Origin: Palsa-147 sp036513895
Lineage (GTDB): Bacteria > Acidobacteriota > Terriglobia > Acidiferrales > UBA7541
Direction of reading: 5' to 3'
Assembly (NCBI GenBank): GCA_036513895.1
Contig: DATBYF010000046.1
Coordinates: forward strand, 15,030-79,029
Length of the DNA stretch: 64,000 bases
This document shows positions 41,399-50,742 of this stretch, piece by piece. The first letter of the stretch is position 1; each line of letters begins with the position of its first letter. The notes below the pieces were generated by a model. It searched no databases. It was given only the letters and a program-made list of their open reading frames with translations, and was not told where the DNA came from. The position numbers and the translations under genes are program-made.

Positions 41399-44284
41399 GT
41401 GGCAGACCTGAACACAGTTGACGATCCAGGATCCCCGAAGCGCCGAAGCACGCGCGTTGTGCAGGCTGTTCCTATTATTGTGTCTGGGGCTGACGCGCTA
41501 GGCCAATCGTTCAAAGAGCGAACGTCCACCGTGATGGTGAACTGTCACGGTTGCAAGTACCAATCGAAGCATTACGTCCCCAAAAATTCCTGGGTCTCGC
41601 TGGAAATTCCGCGGCAAGAAGTTTCTGCGCCGATGTTCGTAGTGAGAGGCCGAGTCGTCTGGGTGCAGCGCCCGCGCACGGTGCGGGAGTTATTCCAGAT
41701 CGGCGTCGAATTTGAAATTGCCGGCAACTACTGGGGAATCGCGTTTCCACCCGAAGATTGGTACACCGGCGCGACCGGACTAACAGGTGATATTCCGGCG
41801 CCTGCGGTTCGAACGCCGATCGGCCTTGAGCACGCCGAGACATCGAGACCCCTTGGAACTGAGACGAAACTCGAGTTAGTTCCGCCGGCGGCGACGTCCC
41901 ATTCGCCATCACCTGAGCTAGTGCACCCTCAACCGGCGGAAACGGCGATGACATCCGGCGGAGCCTCTATTCTCGGTCCCACGCCGGCTGATCTAGCGAA
42001 AGAAATGGAACGGCTCGTCGCTGAAGCAAAGCACAGCTTGCATCAGGTGGCGCGATATGAAAGCCGCACCGCCGTGTCTGAGGAAATTGAAGCGACGCGC
42101 ACCAAAATTGATGCGCAGCTAAAGGAAACAATAGAGCACGCTGTTCAAACTTCTATATCTCGTGTTTCCGAGCAGGCGCTCCAGGTTGTAGCGCAGCAGT
42201 CGGCGCTTCAGACAGCATCTATTGTCGAAAATGCGCGGGCTGCCACGGAGCGCGGCCGCGCTGAGATCGAAGCCCAGCTGCGACAATCGCTCGAGGCCGC
42301 CATACACGAAAATGCGTCACAGGCTGCGGAGGAGGCTGTCCGCCAAGCCGCCGAATTGAGCACATCGCAGACACTTCATCAAGCCGTCGAGGACGCCGTC
42401 TCGAAGGCAATCGCGACTCGCGCTCCTGTGCCGGACTACTTTGCCACGGATGACGCAGCTCGAGAGCGCAGTGAACAGCTCCGGCGCGAAGTGGAAGAGG
42501 CGGCGGCTAGCGCACGGGCGCAGAGCCTGGAGCAAGTTCAGAACGAAGTTGGCGCCGCGGCGAGCCGCTTGCAAAATGAGGTTCATTCATCACTCGACGG
42601 CGCTTCGCAGAAACTCGACGAGCAACTTGCCCGCGTATCGCAAGCGATCGCTGCGCAAGCCGAACACGACCTTGCAGCGCGCGAACGAAGTGAACAGCTT
42701 AAGCGCGAAGTCGAGGAGGCGGCGGCAAGGACGCGGGCGCAAAGCCTCGAACAAATTCAGCACGAAGCTGGCGCTGTGGCGAACCATTGGCAAAGCGAGC
42801 TTCAGTCTTCACTTGATGCCGCGTCGCAGAAACTGAACGAGCAACTGGCCCGCGTATCGCAAGCCATCATCGAACAAGCCGAGCACGATATTACGGCGCG
42901 GAATTCCAACTTAAGAATTGCATTCGATGATGCGACAGCCGGCGCACAAAAGACAATCGAGGAGATCAAAGCCACTGTTGCCCAGGAACAATTGCGTGCC
43001 GAAGCAACCAAGGCTGAAATTCAAAACGTAGCTCGCACGACATTGGATGAAGCGCGGCAGCAAGTGGAGCAGTTAACTTCGTCGCACCTCGCGGAAATCG
43101 GCCGCCTCGCTGACAGTGTTGTGGCGGAGAAAGCGCAGGCTCTTCAGCCTGCTCTCGAGGCTTCCGCGCAGCAGATTTATCAACATGTTGCCGACGAAAT
43201 CACAAATCATCTTGCACCTCATATTGATAGCGCTCGGAAAGTCGCCGAGGAACTCGCGGTCGCGCGCGCGGAGGCTGAGAACGCCCGGCAAGCGCTTCAG
43301 ACGCGGCTCCAGGAAGCCGCCGAGGATTCGTTGCGCGGGGCGCTCGATCGTCTGAAAGAGCAAGCGGAACAATTCCCGGCGAAATTTGAGGAAGACCTCC
43401 GCGCACGGGTGAAGAAGACCGAGGAGCAACTCGAAGCGAAGACGACGGAAACGATGCATGCCACGTTTGAATCGCTTCTCAAAGCTTCCGATTGGTACTC
43501 GAAAAAAGCACAGACGAGCATGCAGTCGTCACTCGAGAAAGCCGTGGAACATTCGACCAACGCTCTTCACGAGCGCGCGGCTGAAACCTCGCGGAAATTT
43601 ACTTCTGAGCTCGACGGTTACAGCCGTAATTATGTCCAGCACGCCCAGAATCAAATGGAAGAGGCGGCAAACGATGTAGCGTCTCGTGTTGGAGAACGCG
43701 TCAAGGAAACGGCCGACACCACCGCCGCGGGATTTGCCGATGAAGTCCACCGCCTCGCGAGCAATACGCTGAGCCAATTCGAAGACGTTTCGCGCGAATC
43801 AACCGAGCGCATCCAGACCGAGATGACGCGGTCACAGGACAAATCGCTCGCGGAATTCTGCGACATGCTCGATGAACGCGTAACACTGGGGGTCGAGCGT
43901 GCCAGCGTGAATCTCGAACTTCAACTGAAACCGCTGATCGAGAACTGGCAGGCCCAGCGCGAAAATCAACAGCGCGCGTGGATGGAACAGGTTCAACACG
44001 CGACCGACGAATCCATTGACCACTTCAAATCGCGCCTTGAGAACGCTTCGAATTCCTGGCTGCTCGCTTCCGCCACGACATTGGGACAGCACTCGCAAGC
44101 CGTAATCGAAACGCTCGCGCAATTAGCTGAAAAGCGATTGCGAGATGCTTGCTCCGACGTTCTCGCTGGCATGGGCGATACGATTCGCCAGAGGTTGATC
44201 GGTATTTCCGCCGGTATCAGCACGCCCGATAAGAACGCAGAAAGCGCAGATAAGACAGAAGATAAGGGCGCCGGAAATAAATAG
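41399..44284 (+). CDS. Large coiled-coil protein with an N-terminal PilZ-like domain
   Basis: The 961-residue product starts at GTG 41399. Residues 1-125 resemble a PilZ-type domain: RRSTRVVQAVPIIVSGADAL (RxxxR variant), VNCHGCKYQSKHYVPKNSW and VVWVQRPRTVRELFQIGVEF. The rest is mainly alpha-helical coiled coil, rich in Ala, Glu, Gln and Arg, without a membrane segment. Residues about 355-500 contain two near-identical tandem units of roughly 70 residues (AARERSEQLRREVEEAAASA... and AARERSEQLKREVEEAAART...), showing recent internal duplication. It may be a cytoskeletal or signalling scaffold that responds to cyclic di-GMP. No partner gene is adjacent. Confidence 0.7.
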   Translation: MADLNTVDDPGSPKRRSTRVVQAVPIIVSGADALGQSFKERTSTVMVNCHGCKYQSKHYVPKNSWVSLEIPRQEVSAPMFVVRGRVVWVQRPRTVRELFQIGVEFEIAGNYWGIAFPPEDWYTGATGLTGDIPAPAVRTPIGLEHAETSRPLGTETKLELVPPAATSHSPSPELVHPQPAETAMTSGGASILGPTPADLAKEMERLVAEAKHSLHQVARYESRTAVSEEIEATRTKIDAQLKETIEHAVQTSISRVSEQALQVVAQQSALQTASIVENARAATERGRAEIEAQLRQSLEAAIHENASQAAEEAVRQAAELSTSQTLHQAVEDAVSKAIATRAPVPDYFATDDAARERSEQLRREVEEAAASARAQSLEQVQNEVGAAASRLQNEVHSSLDGASQKLDEQLARVSQAIAAQAEHDLAARERSEQLKREVEEAAARTRAQSLEQIQHEAGAVANHWQSELQSSLDAASQKLNEQLARVSQAIIEQAEHDITARNSNLRIAFDDATAGAQKTIEEIKATVAQEQLRAEATKAEIQNVARTTLDEARQQVEQLTSSHLAEIGRLADSVVAEKAQALQPALEASAQQIYQHVADEITNHLAPHIDSARKVAEELAVARAEAENARQALQTRLQEAAEDSLRGALDRLKEQAEQFPAKFEEDLRARVKKTEEQLEAKTTETMHATFESLLKASDWYSKKAQTSMQSSLEKAVEHSTNALHERAAETSRKFTSELDGYSRNYVQHAQNQMEEAANDVASRVGERVKETADTTAAGFADEVHRLASNTLSQFEDVSRESTERIQTEMTRSQDKSLAEFCDMLDERVTLGVERASVNLELQLKPLIENWQAQRENQQRAWMEQVQHATDESIDHFKSRLENASNSWLLASATTLGQHSQAVIETLAQLAEKRLRDACSDVLAGMGDTIRQRLIGISAGISTPDKNAESADKTEDKGAGNK

Positions 44285-44364
44285 GGCGTTGTGTCGTCCG
44301 CAGTGGCGCTTCATTACACGCATCTGGATTCGGACGGATTCCCACAAACCGTTATAATCACGAA

Positions 44365-45039
44365 ATGCCGAATGATGCTTTCTTGAGCGTCTGGTGCCGC
44401 GACTTTCGCGAGGAATCGCTGCCAGAGCGTTTGGAACAGTTCCTCTCTGCGGTTCCCTTTTCCGCGGCTCAATCGGGCTTCGCCAATCTCGTTATTCGAG
44501 CCATTGGACCGCAGGAGGCGCCACTCTTCGAATCGGTCATTGGCCGCATATACCACGATCCGGCCGAAATCATTGAGCTCGTGCGCGAACATTTGAATGC
44601 CGATTCGGCGTACGAGGCACGCGGATTCTGGGATCTCTGGGTCCTGAACACGACAACCACTGTTTGGCATCTGCAACCGGAACCGGTCGAAATTCGATGT
44701 TATGGCGAGGAATACGACGGCGGCATTTGGAAGGAATATGGCCATTTTCAGGTCAACATCGGTTTCGAGCACTTATTTACCGGCCACGCGCGGCTTCTGG
44801 GATTTGGAAGTCAGCCTGCTTCCGCGATCCAGCACCCCGACGAAGCGAAATTCCTCAAGTTGATGACTGAACGAGAGAGCTTTCGCACGTACCACGAACG
44901 GACGCGAGAGAACATCCGAAAACTTTTGGACTGGATGCAACGGATCGAACGCACTTTGCCGGTAGATCGAGCGCTCTTATGGTCGGAAGGGGAAGAAAAC
45001 TTCGAAGGGCGCATCGAAGAGATTCTCGCTGTGCGATGA
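44365..45039 (+). CDS. Hypothetical cytoplasmic protein
   Basis: The 224-residue product starts MPNDAFLSVWCRDFREESLP and contains WDLWVLNTTTTVWHLQPEPV, YDGGIWKEYGHFQVNIGFEH and YHERTRENIRKLLDWMQRIE. It is soluble, Trp-rich and without any enzyme motif. The family is not recognised, though proteins of this style appear common in Acidobacteriota (recollection). It lies between the coiled-coil gene and a lipoprotein gene, about 80 bases from each, so the three could be one transcript. Confidence 0.65.
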   Translation: MPNDAFLSVWCRDFREESLPERLEQFLSAVPFSAAQSGFANLVIRAIGPQEAPLFESVIGRIYHDPAEIIELVREHLNADSAYEARGFWDLWVLNTTTTVWHLQPEPVEIRCYGEEYDGGIWKEYGHFQVNIGFEHLFTGHARLLGFGSQPASAIQHPDEAKFLKLMTERESFRTYHERTRENIRKLLDWMQRIERTLPVDRALLWSEGEENFEGRIEEILAVR

Positions 45040-45129
45040 GCTAGCTCGATGAGCTTACGCGGTGCGCTAGTGCACGGAACTAAGACAACGGTTAAAATAA
45101 CCTCGGATTGCAGACATCGAATAATCTTG

Positions 45130-45750
45130 ATGACGCCGCTTGGGGGCAAATTGAATCGCCGATGCAGAATCCTACTTTTTTGTTTTGTCGCCATTTTGAT
45201 GGAAGCATGTGGCGGCCCAGCTACGTCTAAACAGACGACCGAAACACCTGCGCAGCCGGCGGCGCCCGTAATCCCCGCGGATATTCAGCAGGTTGCCGAG
45301 ACATCGCTCGGTTCAGAAGCGGAAGTTCTGGTTTACGGGGACCTGGCTTTGAACGGAAAGCAGCAAATACTCGTGATCAATAGAATCAAGAAAACACCAG
45401 ACACGAAAGTACCTGGCATCCTGCTGACGCGCCTGGCGATCCTGGAAGACGAAGGTGGCACCTGGAAGCAGGTGCTTTTGTGCGATGAGCATTTGAAAAA
45501 TCCCAGCGGCTATCTTGCGGCGACTCCTATCGCACCCGTTTCGGGTTGGCGGCTACAGTACGAACAGCACCCCGACTCGGGCCTTGTGCTCTACTTCACG
45601 CCGCTCGATAAACCTGCAGGCGGCTACGTGCAAACTATCGGCATAAAATGGAATCCCAAGGTAAAGCGTTATCAATCCCTAGATCGGAACTACGAGCAGT
45701 TCCTGGGTGAAACCAATTCGCTCGAGATTCCGGAGATGAGAGTTCAATAG
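45130..45750 (+). CDS. Hypothetical lipoprotein
   Basis: ATG 45130 is preferred over ATG 45049 because it gives a lipoprotein signal: MTPLGGKLNRRCRILLFCFV and the lipobox LMEAC. The mature protein of about 180 residues is a compact beta-rich domain (AEVLVYGDLALNGKQQILVI, RLAILEDEGGTWKQVLLCDE, GLVLYFTPLDKPAGGYVQTI). The function is unknown. Its TAG overlaps the GTG of the following ABC exporter gene, suggesting coupling. Confidence 0.65.
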   Translation: MTPLGGKLNRRCRILLFCFVAILMEACGGPATSKQTTETPAQPAAPVIPADIQQVAETSLGSEAEVLVYGDLALNGKQQILVINRIKKTPDTKVPGILLTRLAILEDEGGTWKQVLLCDEHLKNPSGYLAATPIAPVSGWRLQYEQHPDSGLVLYFTPLDKPAGGYVQTIGIKWNPKVKRYQSLDRNYEQFLGETNSLEIPEMRVQ

Positions 45751-47675
45751 TGAGCGCCGCAGCTCAAGTCGCATCGAAAACTCACGCTCACGAAGCCCGC
45801 GTGCCCGGCTGGAAGCAGCTCGTTCGCTTACTGCCGTACCTGGGCCGGTACAAGGGTGGAATGACCATCGGCATGGTCGCGCTCGTCGCCATGGGACTCG
45901 TCGGCAACCTGGTCCCACTGTTGATGGGCGTAATTTTCGATTGCGTCGGCAATGAGCCGAAACCCTTGAGCAAGCTGGTCGGCAAGCTTGGCATTATTTC
46001 GGAGTGGTTCGCCCGCTACTATCAGCCGCTCAACCGCCACACTCTGGCCATTTTCTGCGTCGCGTTGATCGCCGCGATTGCATTGAAAGGCATTTTTTCT
46101 TTTCTTACCCGCTGGATTCTCATCGGCGTCTCACGCGAAATCGAGTACGACATTCGCAACGACCTTCTCACCGATCTCATGCAACTTGAGCCTGAATTTT
46201 ACGTTCGCAATCGCACCGGCGAACTAATGTCCCGCTGCACCAACGATCTTAATAACGTTCGGATGGTTCTCGGCCCGGGAATCATGTATAGCGCCACGAC
46301 CATCATCACCTTCATTCTGGCCGTGAGTGTGATGCTGATGATCTCGCCGGTTCTCACCTTTCTAGTTCTCGTTCCAGTGCCGATCGTGGCGCTCGCGGTA
46401 CGCTACTTCGGTCAAATCATCCACAATCTTTTCGAAAAGATTCAGGCCTCGCTGGCGGCGCTTTCAGCCCGTGCGCAGGAGAATTTCTCCGGCGTCCGCG
46501 TGATTCGCGCCTACGTGCAGGAGCAGGTTGAAATCCAGAATTTCGACTCGGCAAACCGCGAATATGTATCGCGAAACGTCCGTCTTATCCTGGCGTGGAG
46601 CATGTTCATGCCGGCACTGACCGCGCTTATCGGCGTGACGTTTCTGCTCGTGCTGTGGCAAGGCGGCCGCCTGGTGATGACCAACCGCATTTCGCTCGGC
46701 GAGTGGGTAGCGTTTTACACATTTCTTGGCCAGCTGATTTGGCCAATGGTAGCGCTGGGCTGGGTCACGAATATTTTTCAGCGCGGTGCTGCATCCATGG
46801 GTCGCCTGAACTACATTTTCGACAGCAAGCCAAAAATCAACGACGCAGCACTCGGCGTGGAGGGCGTTGCAAGCGAAGACTCGCCGGCTGTTCAGAAATC
46901 GCCAAAGATCAGGGGCGAGATTGAATTCCGCAATTTGAGTTTTGCGTATCCAACAGCCGGAAACGGCACAGCTGCGACGCCCGTTCTTAAAGACATCAAC
47001 CTGCGAGTCCCTGCCGGTTCAACGCTCGCGATTGTCGGCCCAACGGGCAGCGGCAAATCAACATTGGCAGCGCTCGCCGCTCGCCTATGGGAAGCGCCGC
47101 TCGGCACAGTGCTGGTCGACGGCCGCTCCATCCGCGAATGGCCGCTGGCCAAATTGCGCCGCGCGCTAGGTTTCGTTCCGCAGGACACTTTTTTGTTTAG
47201 CGAATCGCTCGCCGAGAACATCGCATTTGGTGTGGACGCGGCGCGCCAGGAGCAAATCGACAAGGCCGCCGAGATTGCGAACATCTACGGAGACATCTCT
47301 GAATTCCCGGAGAAGTTCGGAACGATGATCGGCGAGCGCGGCCTGACGCTTTCTGGCGGCCAAAAGCAACGCACCGCTCTGGCGCGCGCCATCATTCGCG
47401 ATCCGCAGATTTTGGTTCTCGACGATGCCCTCTCGAGCGTTGACACCGAAACGGAAGAAAAGATTCTCGATCAGCTCCGCGAGGTGATGGCGGGACGGAC
47501 GACAATTATCGTATCTCACCGTTGCTCCACGGTGCGTGATGCCGATCAGATCGCGGTACTCGTGGACGGCCGCATCGCCGAACTCGGCACACATCAGGAA
47601 TTGCTCGGCATTGGCGGATATTACGCTGACCTTTACCAGAAACAGCTTCTCGAAGAAGAGTTGGAACGCGCATGA
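45750..47675 (+). CDS. ABC exporter half-transporter with degenerate catalytic site (subunit 1)
   Basis: The GTG start shares a base with the TAG of the lipoprotein gene. The 641-residue product has six membrane helices (about 30-320) and a nucleotide-binding domain with Walker A IVGPTGSGKSTLA, Q-loop GFVPQDTFLFS, signature LSGGQKQR and Walker B ILVLDDALSSVD. The catalytic glutamate after Walker B is Asp here (LDD rather than LDE). This is the pattern of the degenerate half of heterodimeric exporters of the TM287/288 kind. It overlaps the next gene by 4 bases. The substrate is unknown; proximity to lpxB suggests lipid or envelope transport, but that is inference. Confidence 0.9.
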   Translation: MSAAAQVASKTHAHEARVPGWKQLVRLLPYLGRYKGGMTIGMVALVAMGLVGNLVPLLMGVIFDCVGNEPKPLSKLVGKLGIISEWFARYYQPLNRHTLAIFCVALIAAIALKGIFSFLTRWILIGVSREIEYDIRNDLLTDLMQLEPEFYVRNRTGELMSRCTNDLNNVRMVLGPGIMYSATTIITFILAVSVMLMISPVLTFLVLVPVPIVALAVRYFGQIIHNLFEKIQASLAALSARAQENFSGVRVIRAYVQEQVEIQNFDSANREYVSRNVRLILAWSMFMPALTALIGVTFLLVLWQGGRLVMTNRISLGEWVAFYTFLGQLIWPMVALGWVTNIFQRGAASMGRLNYIFDSKPKINDAALGVEGVASEDSPAVQKSPKIRGEIEFRNLSFAYPTAGNGTAATPVLKDINLRVPAGSTLAIVGPTGSGKSTLAALAARLWEAPLGTVLVDGRSIREWPLAKLRRALGFVPQDTFLFSESLAENIAFGVDAARQEQIDKAAEIANIYGDISEFPEKFGTMIGERGLTLSGGQKQRTALARAIIRDPQILVLDDALSSVDTETEEKILDQLREVMAGRTTIIVSHRCSTVRDADQIAVLVDGRIAELGTHQELLGIGGYYADLYQKQLLEEELERA

Positions 47676-49552
47676 GCGACATCCGCGAAGAAGAAGCCTT
47701 AGGAAAGATTTACGACACGCGGTTGACGCACCGCTTGTTGCAATACTTACGCCCGCACAAATGGTGGGTATTCTTTGCCCTCCTGCTCGCGGTTGCTGTC
47801 GCTCCTCTCGAAATCATCGGCCCATACTTCTTCAAGGTCGCGGTGGATAGCTACATCACTCCGGTGCTGAGCCACAGGCTCGCCTACGCTGTGGCCATGC
47901 GGGCGCTCGGATGGATTACGCTCGCATTCCTCGCCTCTTTGGTTTTCAGCTTCGGTTTGCAATACGTTCAAATGCGCGTCATGCAGCGAGTCGGCCAGGA
48001 AATCATGTATGATCTGCGTCGCGAAATCTTCACGCATCTTCAGAAGTTGCCGTTCAGCTTTTATGACCGCAGCCCGGTCGGGCGATTGGTCACTCGTGTA
48101 ACCACGGACGTTGACGCGCTCAACGATTTGTTCGCCTCCGGCGTCGTCGCCATGCTGAACGACTTCTTCGTTCTCTTCGTCCTGATTGCCGTGCTATTCC
48201 ACTTCGACGTAAAGCTCGCGCTCGCTACACTTTCCCCGTTGCCGTTAATGTTGTTGATCACACTCGTTTTTCGCACCCAAGTGCGCGATGCCAACCGCCG
48301 CATCCGAACCGCCATCGCGCGAATCAATGCCTTCCTTCAGGAACACATCACCGGGATGGCCGTTGTGCAGCTTTTCAATCGCGAAAAGAAATCCAAGCGC
48401 GAGTTCGAAGTGTTGAATCGCGTCCACATGGATGCCTACAAAGACGCGATCAATGCCTTCGCTTATTTTTATCCGGCGGTGGAATTTCTGAGCGTGGCAG
48501 CGATCGCCCTCGTCTTTTGGTTTGGCGGCACGCGCGTTATTAACGGCGCCATGCAGGCCGGTCTGCTTTTTGCCTTCATGATGTGGGCGCAGCGATTTTT
48601 CAGGCCCATCCAGGATTTGAGCGATAAGTTCAATATTCTTCAGACGGCGATGGCCGCGTCCGAGCGAATCTTCGAGCTCCTGGATGAACCGTTGACGACT
48701 GCCGAGAGCGGAAAACTTCATGAGCTCCCTGCTACGCGAGGTGAAATCGAATTTCGCAATGTCTGGTTCGCCTACCGCGGAGGAGCGAATCCCTCCGACG
48801 AAAACTGGGTCTTGCGGGACGTCTCGTTCCGTGTCGAATTGGGGCAAACTGTCGCCATCGTCGGCCACACAGGTGCTGGCAAGACCACTCTCATTCAACT
48901 CCTCCTTCGCTTCTATGAAATTCAAAAGGGCCAAATTTTGATCGACGGCGTGGATATTCGAGACCTCGAACTCGAGGAGCTCCGGCGCCAGTTCGGCATC
49001 GTGCTTCAAGATCCGTTTCTTTTCACGGGCTCGATCGAATCGAACGTGCGTCTCGGCACTGAAACGATTGACCGCAGGACCGTCGAACGGTCTCTTGCGG
49101 AAGTTGGGCTTGGCGACTTGATCCGCGCCCTGCCAAAGGGCGTCGAATCCGACGTTACGGAGCGCGGCGCCACGCTTTCCGTCGGCCAGAGGCAGTTAAT
49201 CAGCTTCGCTCGCGCGCTCGCGCATAATCCGAAGTTTCTAATCCTGGACGAAGCGACATCCAGCGTAGACACAATAACGGAATTGATGATCCGTGCGGCG
49301 CTCGATCGTCTTCTCGAAGGACGCACCGCGCTCGTCATCGCCCATCGCCTGAGCACCATTCAGCATGCAGACCGTATCCTGGTGTTTCACAAAGGACGAT
49401 TGCGCGAAGAGGGATCGCATCAGGAGCTTCTCGCACGCCGCGGAATCTATTACCGCCTGTATCAGCTTCAGTACAAGGATCAGGAACTTCAGATTCCTCT
49501 CGCAGGGCCTGCTCTCGCAGGTCCCGTCGGCCCGCTTCCCGCGGATGACTGA
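47672..49552 (+). CDS. ABC exporter half-transporter with canonical catalytic site (subunit 2)
   Basis: The 626-residue product starts at ATG 47672 inside the previous gene. Six helices (about 25-320) are followed by a nucleotide-binding domain with Walker A IVGHTGAGKTTLI, Q-loop GIVLQDPFLFT, an altered signature LSVGQRQL (SGGQ expected) and canonical Walker B FLILDEATSSVD with the catalytic Glu. Its altered signature pairs with the degenerate Walker B of subunit 1, so one of the two ATP sites of the heterodimer is weakened. A short Pro/Gly tail (GPALAGPVGPLPADD) ends it. It is followed within 10 bases by lpxB. Confidence 0.9.
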   Translation: MSDIREEEALGKIYDTRLTHRLLQYLRPHKWWVFFALLLAVAVAPLEIIGPYFFKVAVDSYITPVLSHRLAYAVAMRALGWITLAFLASLVFSFGLQYVQMRVMQRVGQEIMYDLRREIFTHLQKLPFSFYDRSPVGRLVTRVTTDVDALNDLFASGVVAMLNDFFVLFVLIAVLFHFDVKLALATLSPLPLMLLITLVFRTQVRDANRRIRTAIARINAFLQEHITGMAVVQLFNREKKSKREFEVLNRVHMDAYKDAINAFAYFYPAVEFLSVAAIALVFWFGGTRVINGAMQAGLLFAFMMWAQRFFRPIQDLSDKFNILQTAMAASERIFELLDEPLTTAESGKLHELPATRGEIEFRNVWFAYRGGANPSDENWVLRDVSFRVELGQTVAIVGHTGAGKTTLIQLLLRFYEIQKGQILIDGVDIRDLELEELRRQFGIVLQDPFLFTGSIESNVRLGTETIDRRTVERSLAEVGLGDLIRALPKGVESDVTERGATLSVGQRQLISFARALAHNPKFLILDEATSSVDTITELMIRAALDRLLEGRTALVIAHRLSTIQHADRILVFHKGRLREEGSHQELLARRGIYYRLYQLQYKDQELQIPLAGPALAGPVGPLPADD

Positions 49553-49561
49553 GATCCGCTC

Positions 49562-50701
49562 GTGATTTCCAAAGAGCCGCCGCAGATTCTCATCTCCGCC
49601 GGCGAGGCATCCGGCGATATGTATGCCGCGCGCCTTGCCACTGCGCTTCAGCAGCGAACTGGCGCAAAAATCTTCGGCATGGGCGGACCGCGAATGCGGG
49701 AGGCCGGCGTCGAGCTTATCGTGGACGCCAAAGAGATTGCGGTTCTCGGTATCACGGAGGTAATTCATAAGGTCCCGACGGTGTTGAAAATCCTGCGCCG
49801 GCTGCGCAATGAAGCTGCCCGGCGCAAGCCGGCGCTCTCAATTCTGGTGGACTCGCCGGGAACCAACCTTCCACTCGGCAAAAAACTACATCGCTTAAAT
49901 CTCCGGGTCGTGTATTTCATCACGCCGCAAATCTGGGCGTGGCGCCCGTGGCGCATCCGGGCAATGAAGAGGATTCTCACTCGCGTCCTCGTCATCTTTC
50001 CGTTCGAGGAATCGATCTATAAAGACGCCGGAATTCCCGTGGATTTCGTCGGACATCCGCTCGTGGACGTCGTGCGTCCGTCGAAGAGCCGCGTGGAATT
50101 TCTCAATGCGCATGGACTCGACGTTTCGCGGCCCGTCGTAGCGCTCTTGCCCGGCAGCCGGCCGAGCGAGATTGGCCTGAACTTGCCGGACATGCTGGAT
50201 GGTTGCGAGGGGCTTGCGCGCGATTTGAAGCCGCAGTTCGTCATGGCTGCCGCGCCGGGAATTCCAGAACAGTTCTTCCAGCGCTACATGCGGCCAGGGC
50301 TGGCCACCACTCGAATCGCGGGAGAACCATACGACATATTGGCGAGCTCGGACTGCGCCATCGTCTCAAGTGGAACCGCGACGGTAGAAGCAGCGCTGCT
50401 TGGAACGCCCATGGTTGTGGTGTATCGCGTCTCTGCACCCAGCGCGTTTATCCTCCGCCGGATGATTCGCGCGCCGCACCTCGCCATGGTCAACCTCATC
50501 GCCGGTCGCAAAATCGTGCCTGAATTAATTCAGGACGATTTCAAAGGGCCCCGGGTCGAGGCCGAGGTTCGGCGGCTTTTAAGCTCAGCGGAACATCGCG
50601 AAACAATGAAACGCGACCTTGCGGACATGGCAGCGCGGCTTGGCACCGGCGGGGCAATTGACCGCGCCGCAGACGTTCTTGCCGCCATACTATCGCAGTA
50701 A
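49562..50701 (+). CDS. lpxB: Lipid-A-disaccharide synthase
   Basis: The 379-residue product starts at GTG 49562. LpxB motifs are present: ILISAGEASGDMYAARLATA, IFGMGGPRMREAGVELIVD, FITPQIWAWRPWRIRAMKRI, FVGHPLVD, VALLPGSRPSEI and SSGTATVEAALLGTPMVVVY. It joins UDP-diacylglucosamine and lipid X in lipid A synthesis, so this organism has an LPS-type outer membrane. It lies 10 bases after the ABC exporter pair. Length is normal and the frame is intact. Confidence 0.96.
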   Translation: MISKEPPQILISAGEASGDMYAARLATALQQRTGAKIFGMGGPRMREAGVELIVDAKEIAVLGITEVIHKVPTVLKILRRLRNEAARRKPALSILVDSPGTNLPLGKKLHRLNLRVVYFITPQIWAWRPWRIRAMKRILTRVLVIFPFEESIYKDAGIPVDFVGHPLVDVVRPSKSRVEFLNAHGLDVSRPVVALLPGSRPSEIGLNLPDMLDGCEGLARDLKPQFVMAAAPGIPEQFFQRYMRPGLATTRIAGEPYDILASSDCAIVSSGTATVEAALLGTPMVVVYRVSAPSAFILRRMIRAPHLAMVNLIAGRKIVPELIQDDFKGPRVEAEVRRLLSSAEHRETMKRDLADMAARLGTGGAIDRAADVLAAILSQ

Positions 50702-50742
50702 ACTGGGTAAGCAACTGTACTGTCGGGTTTGGTATCTTAGAA

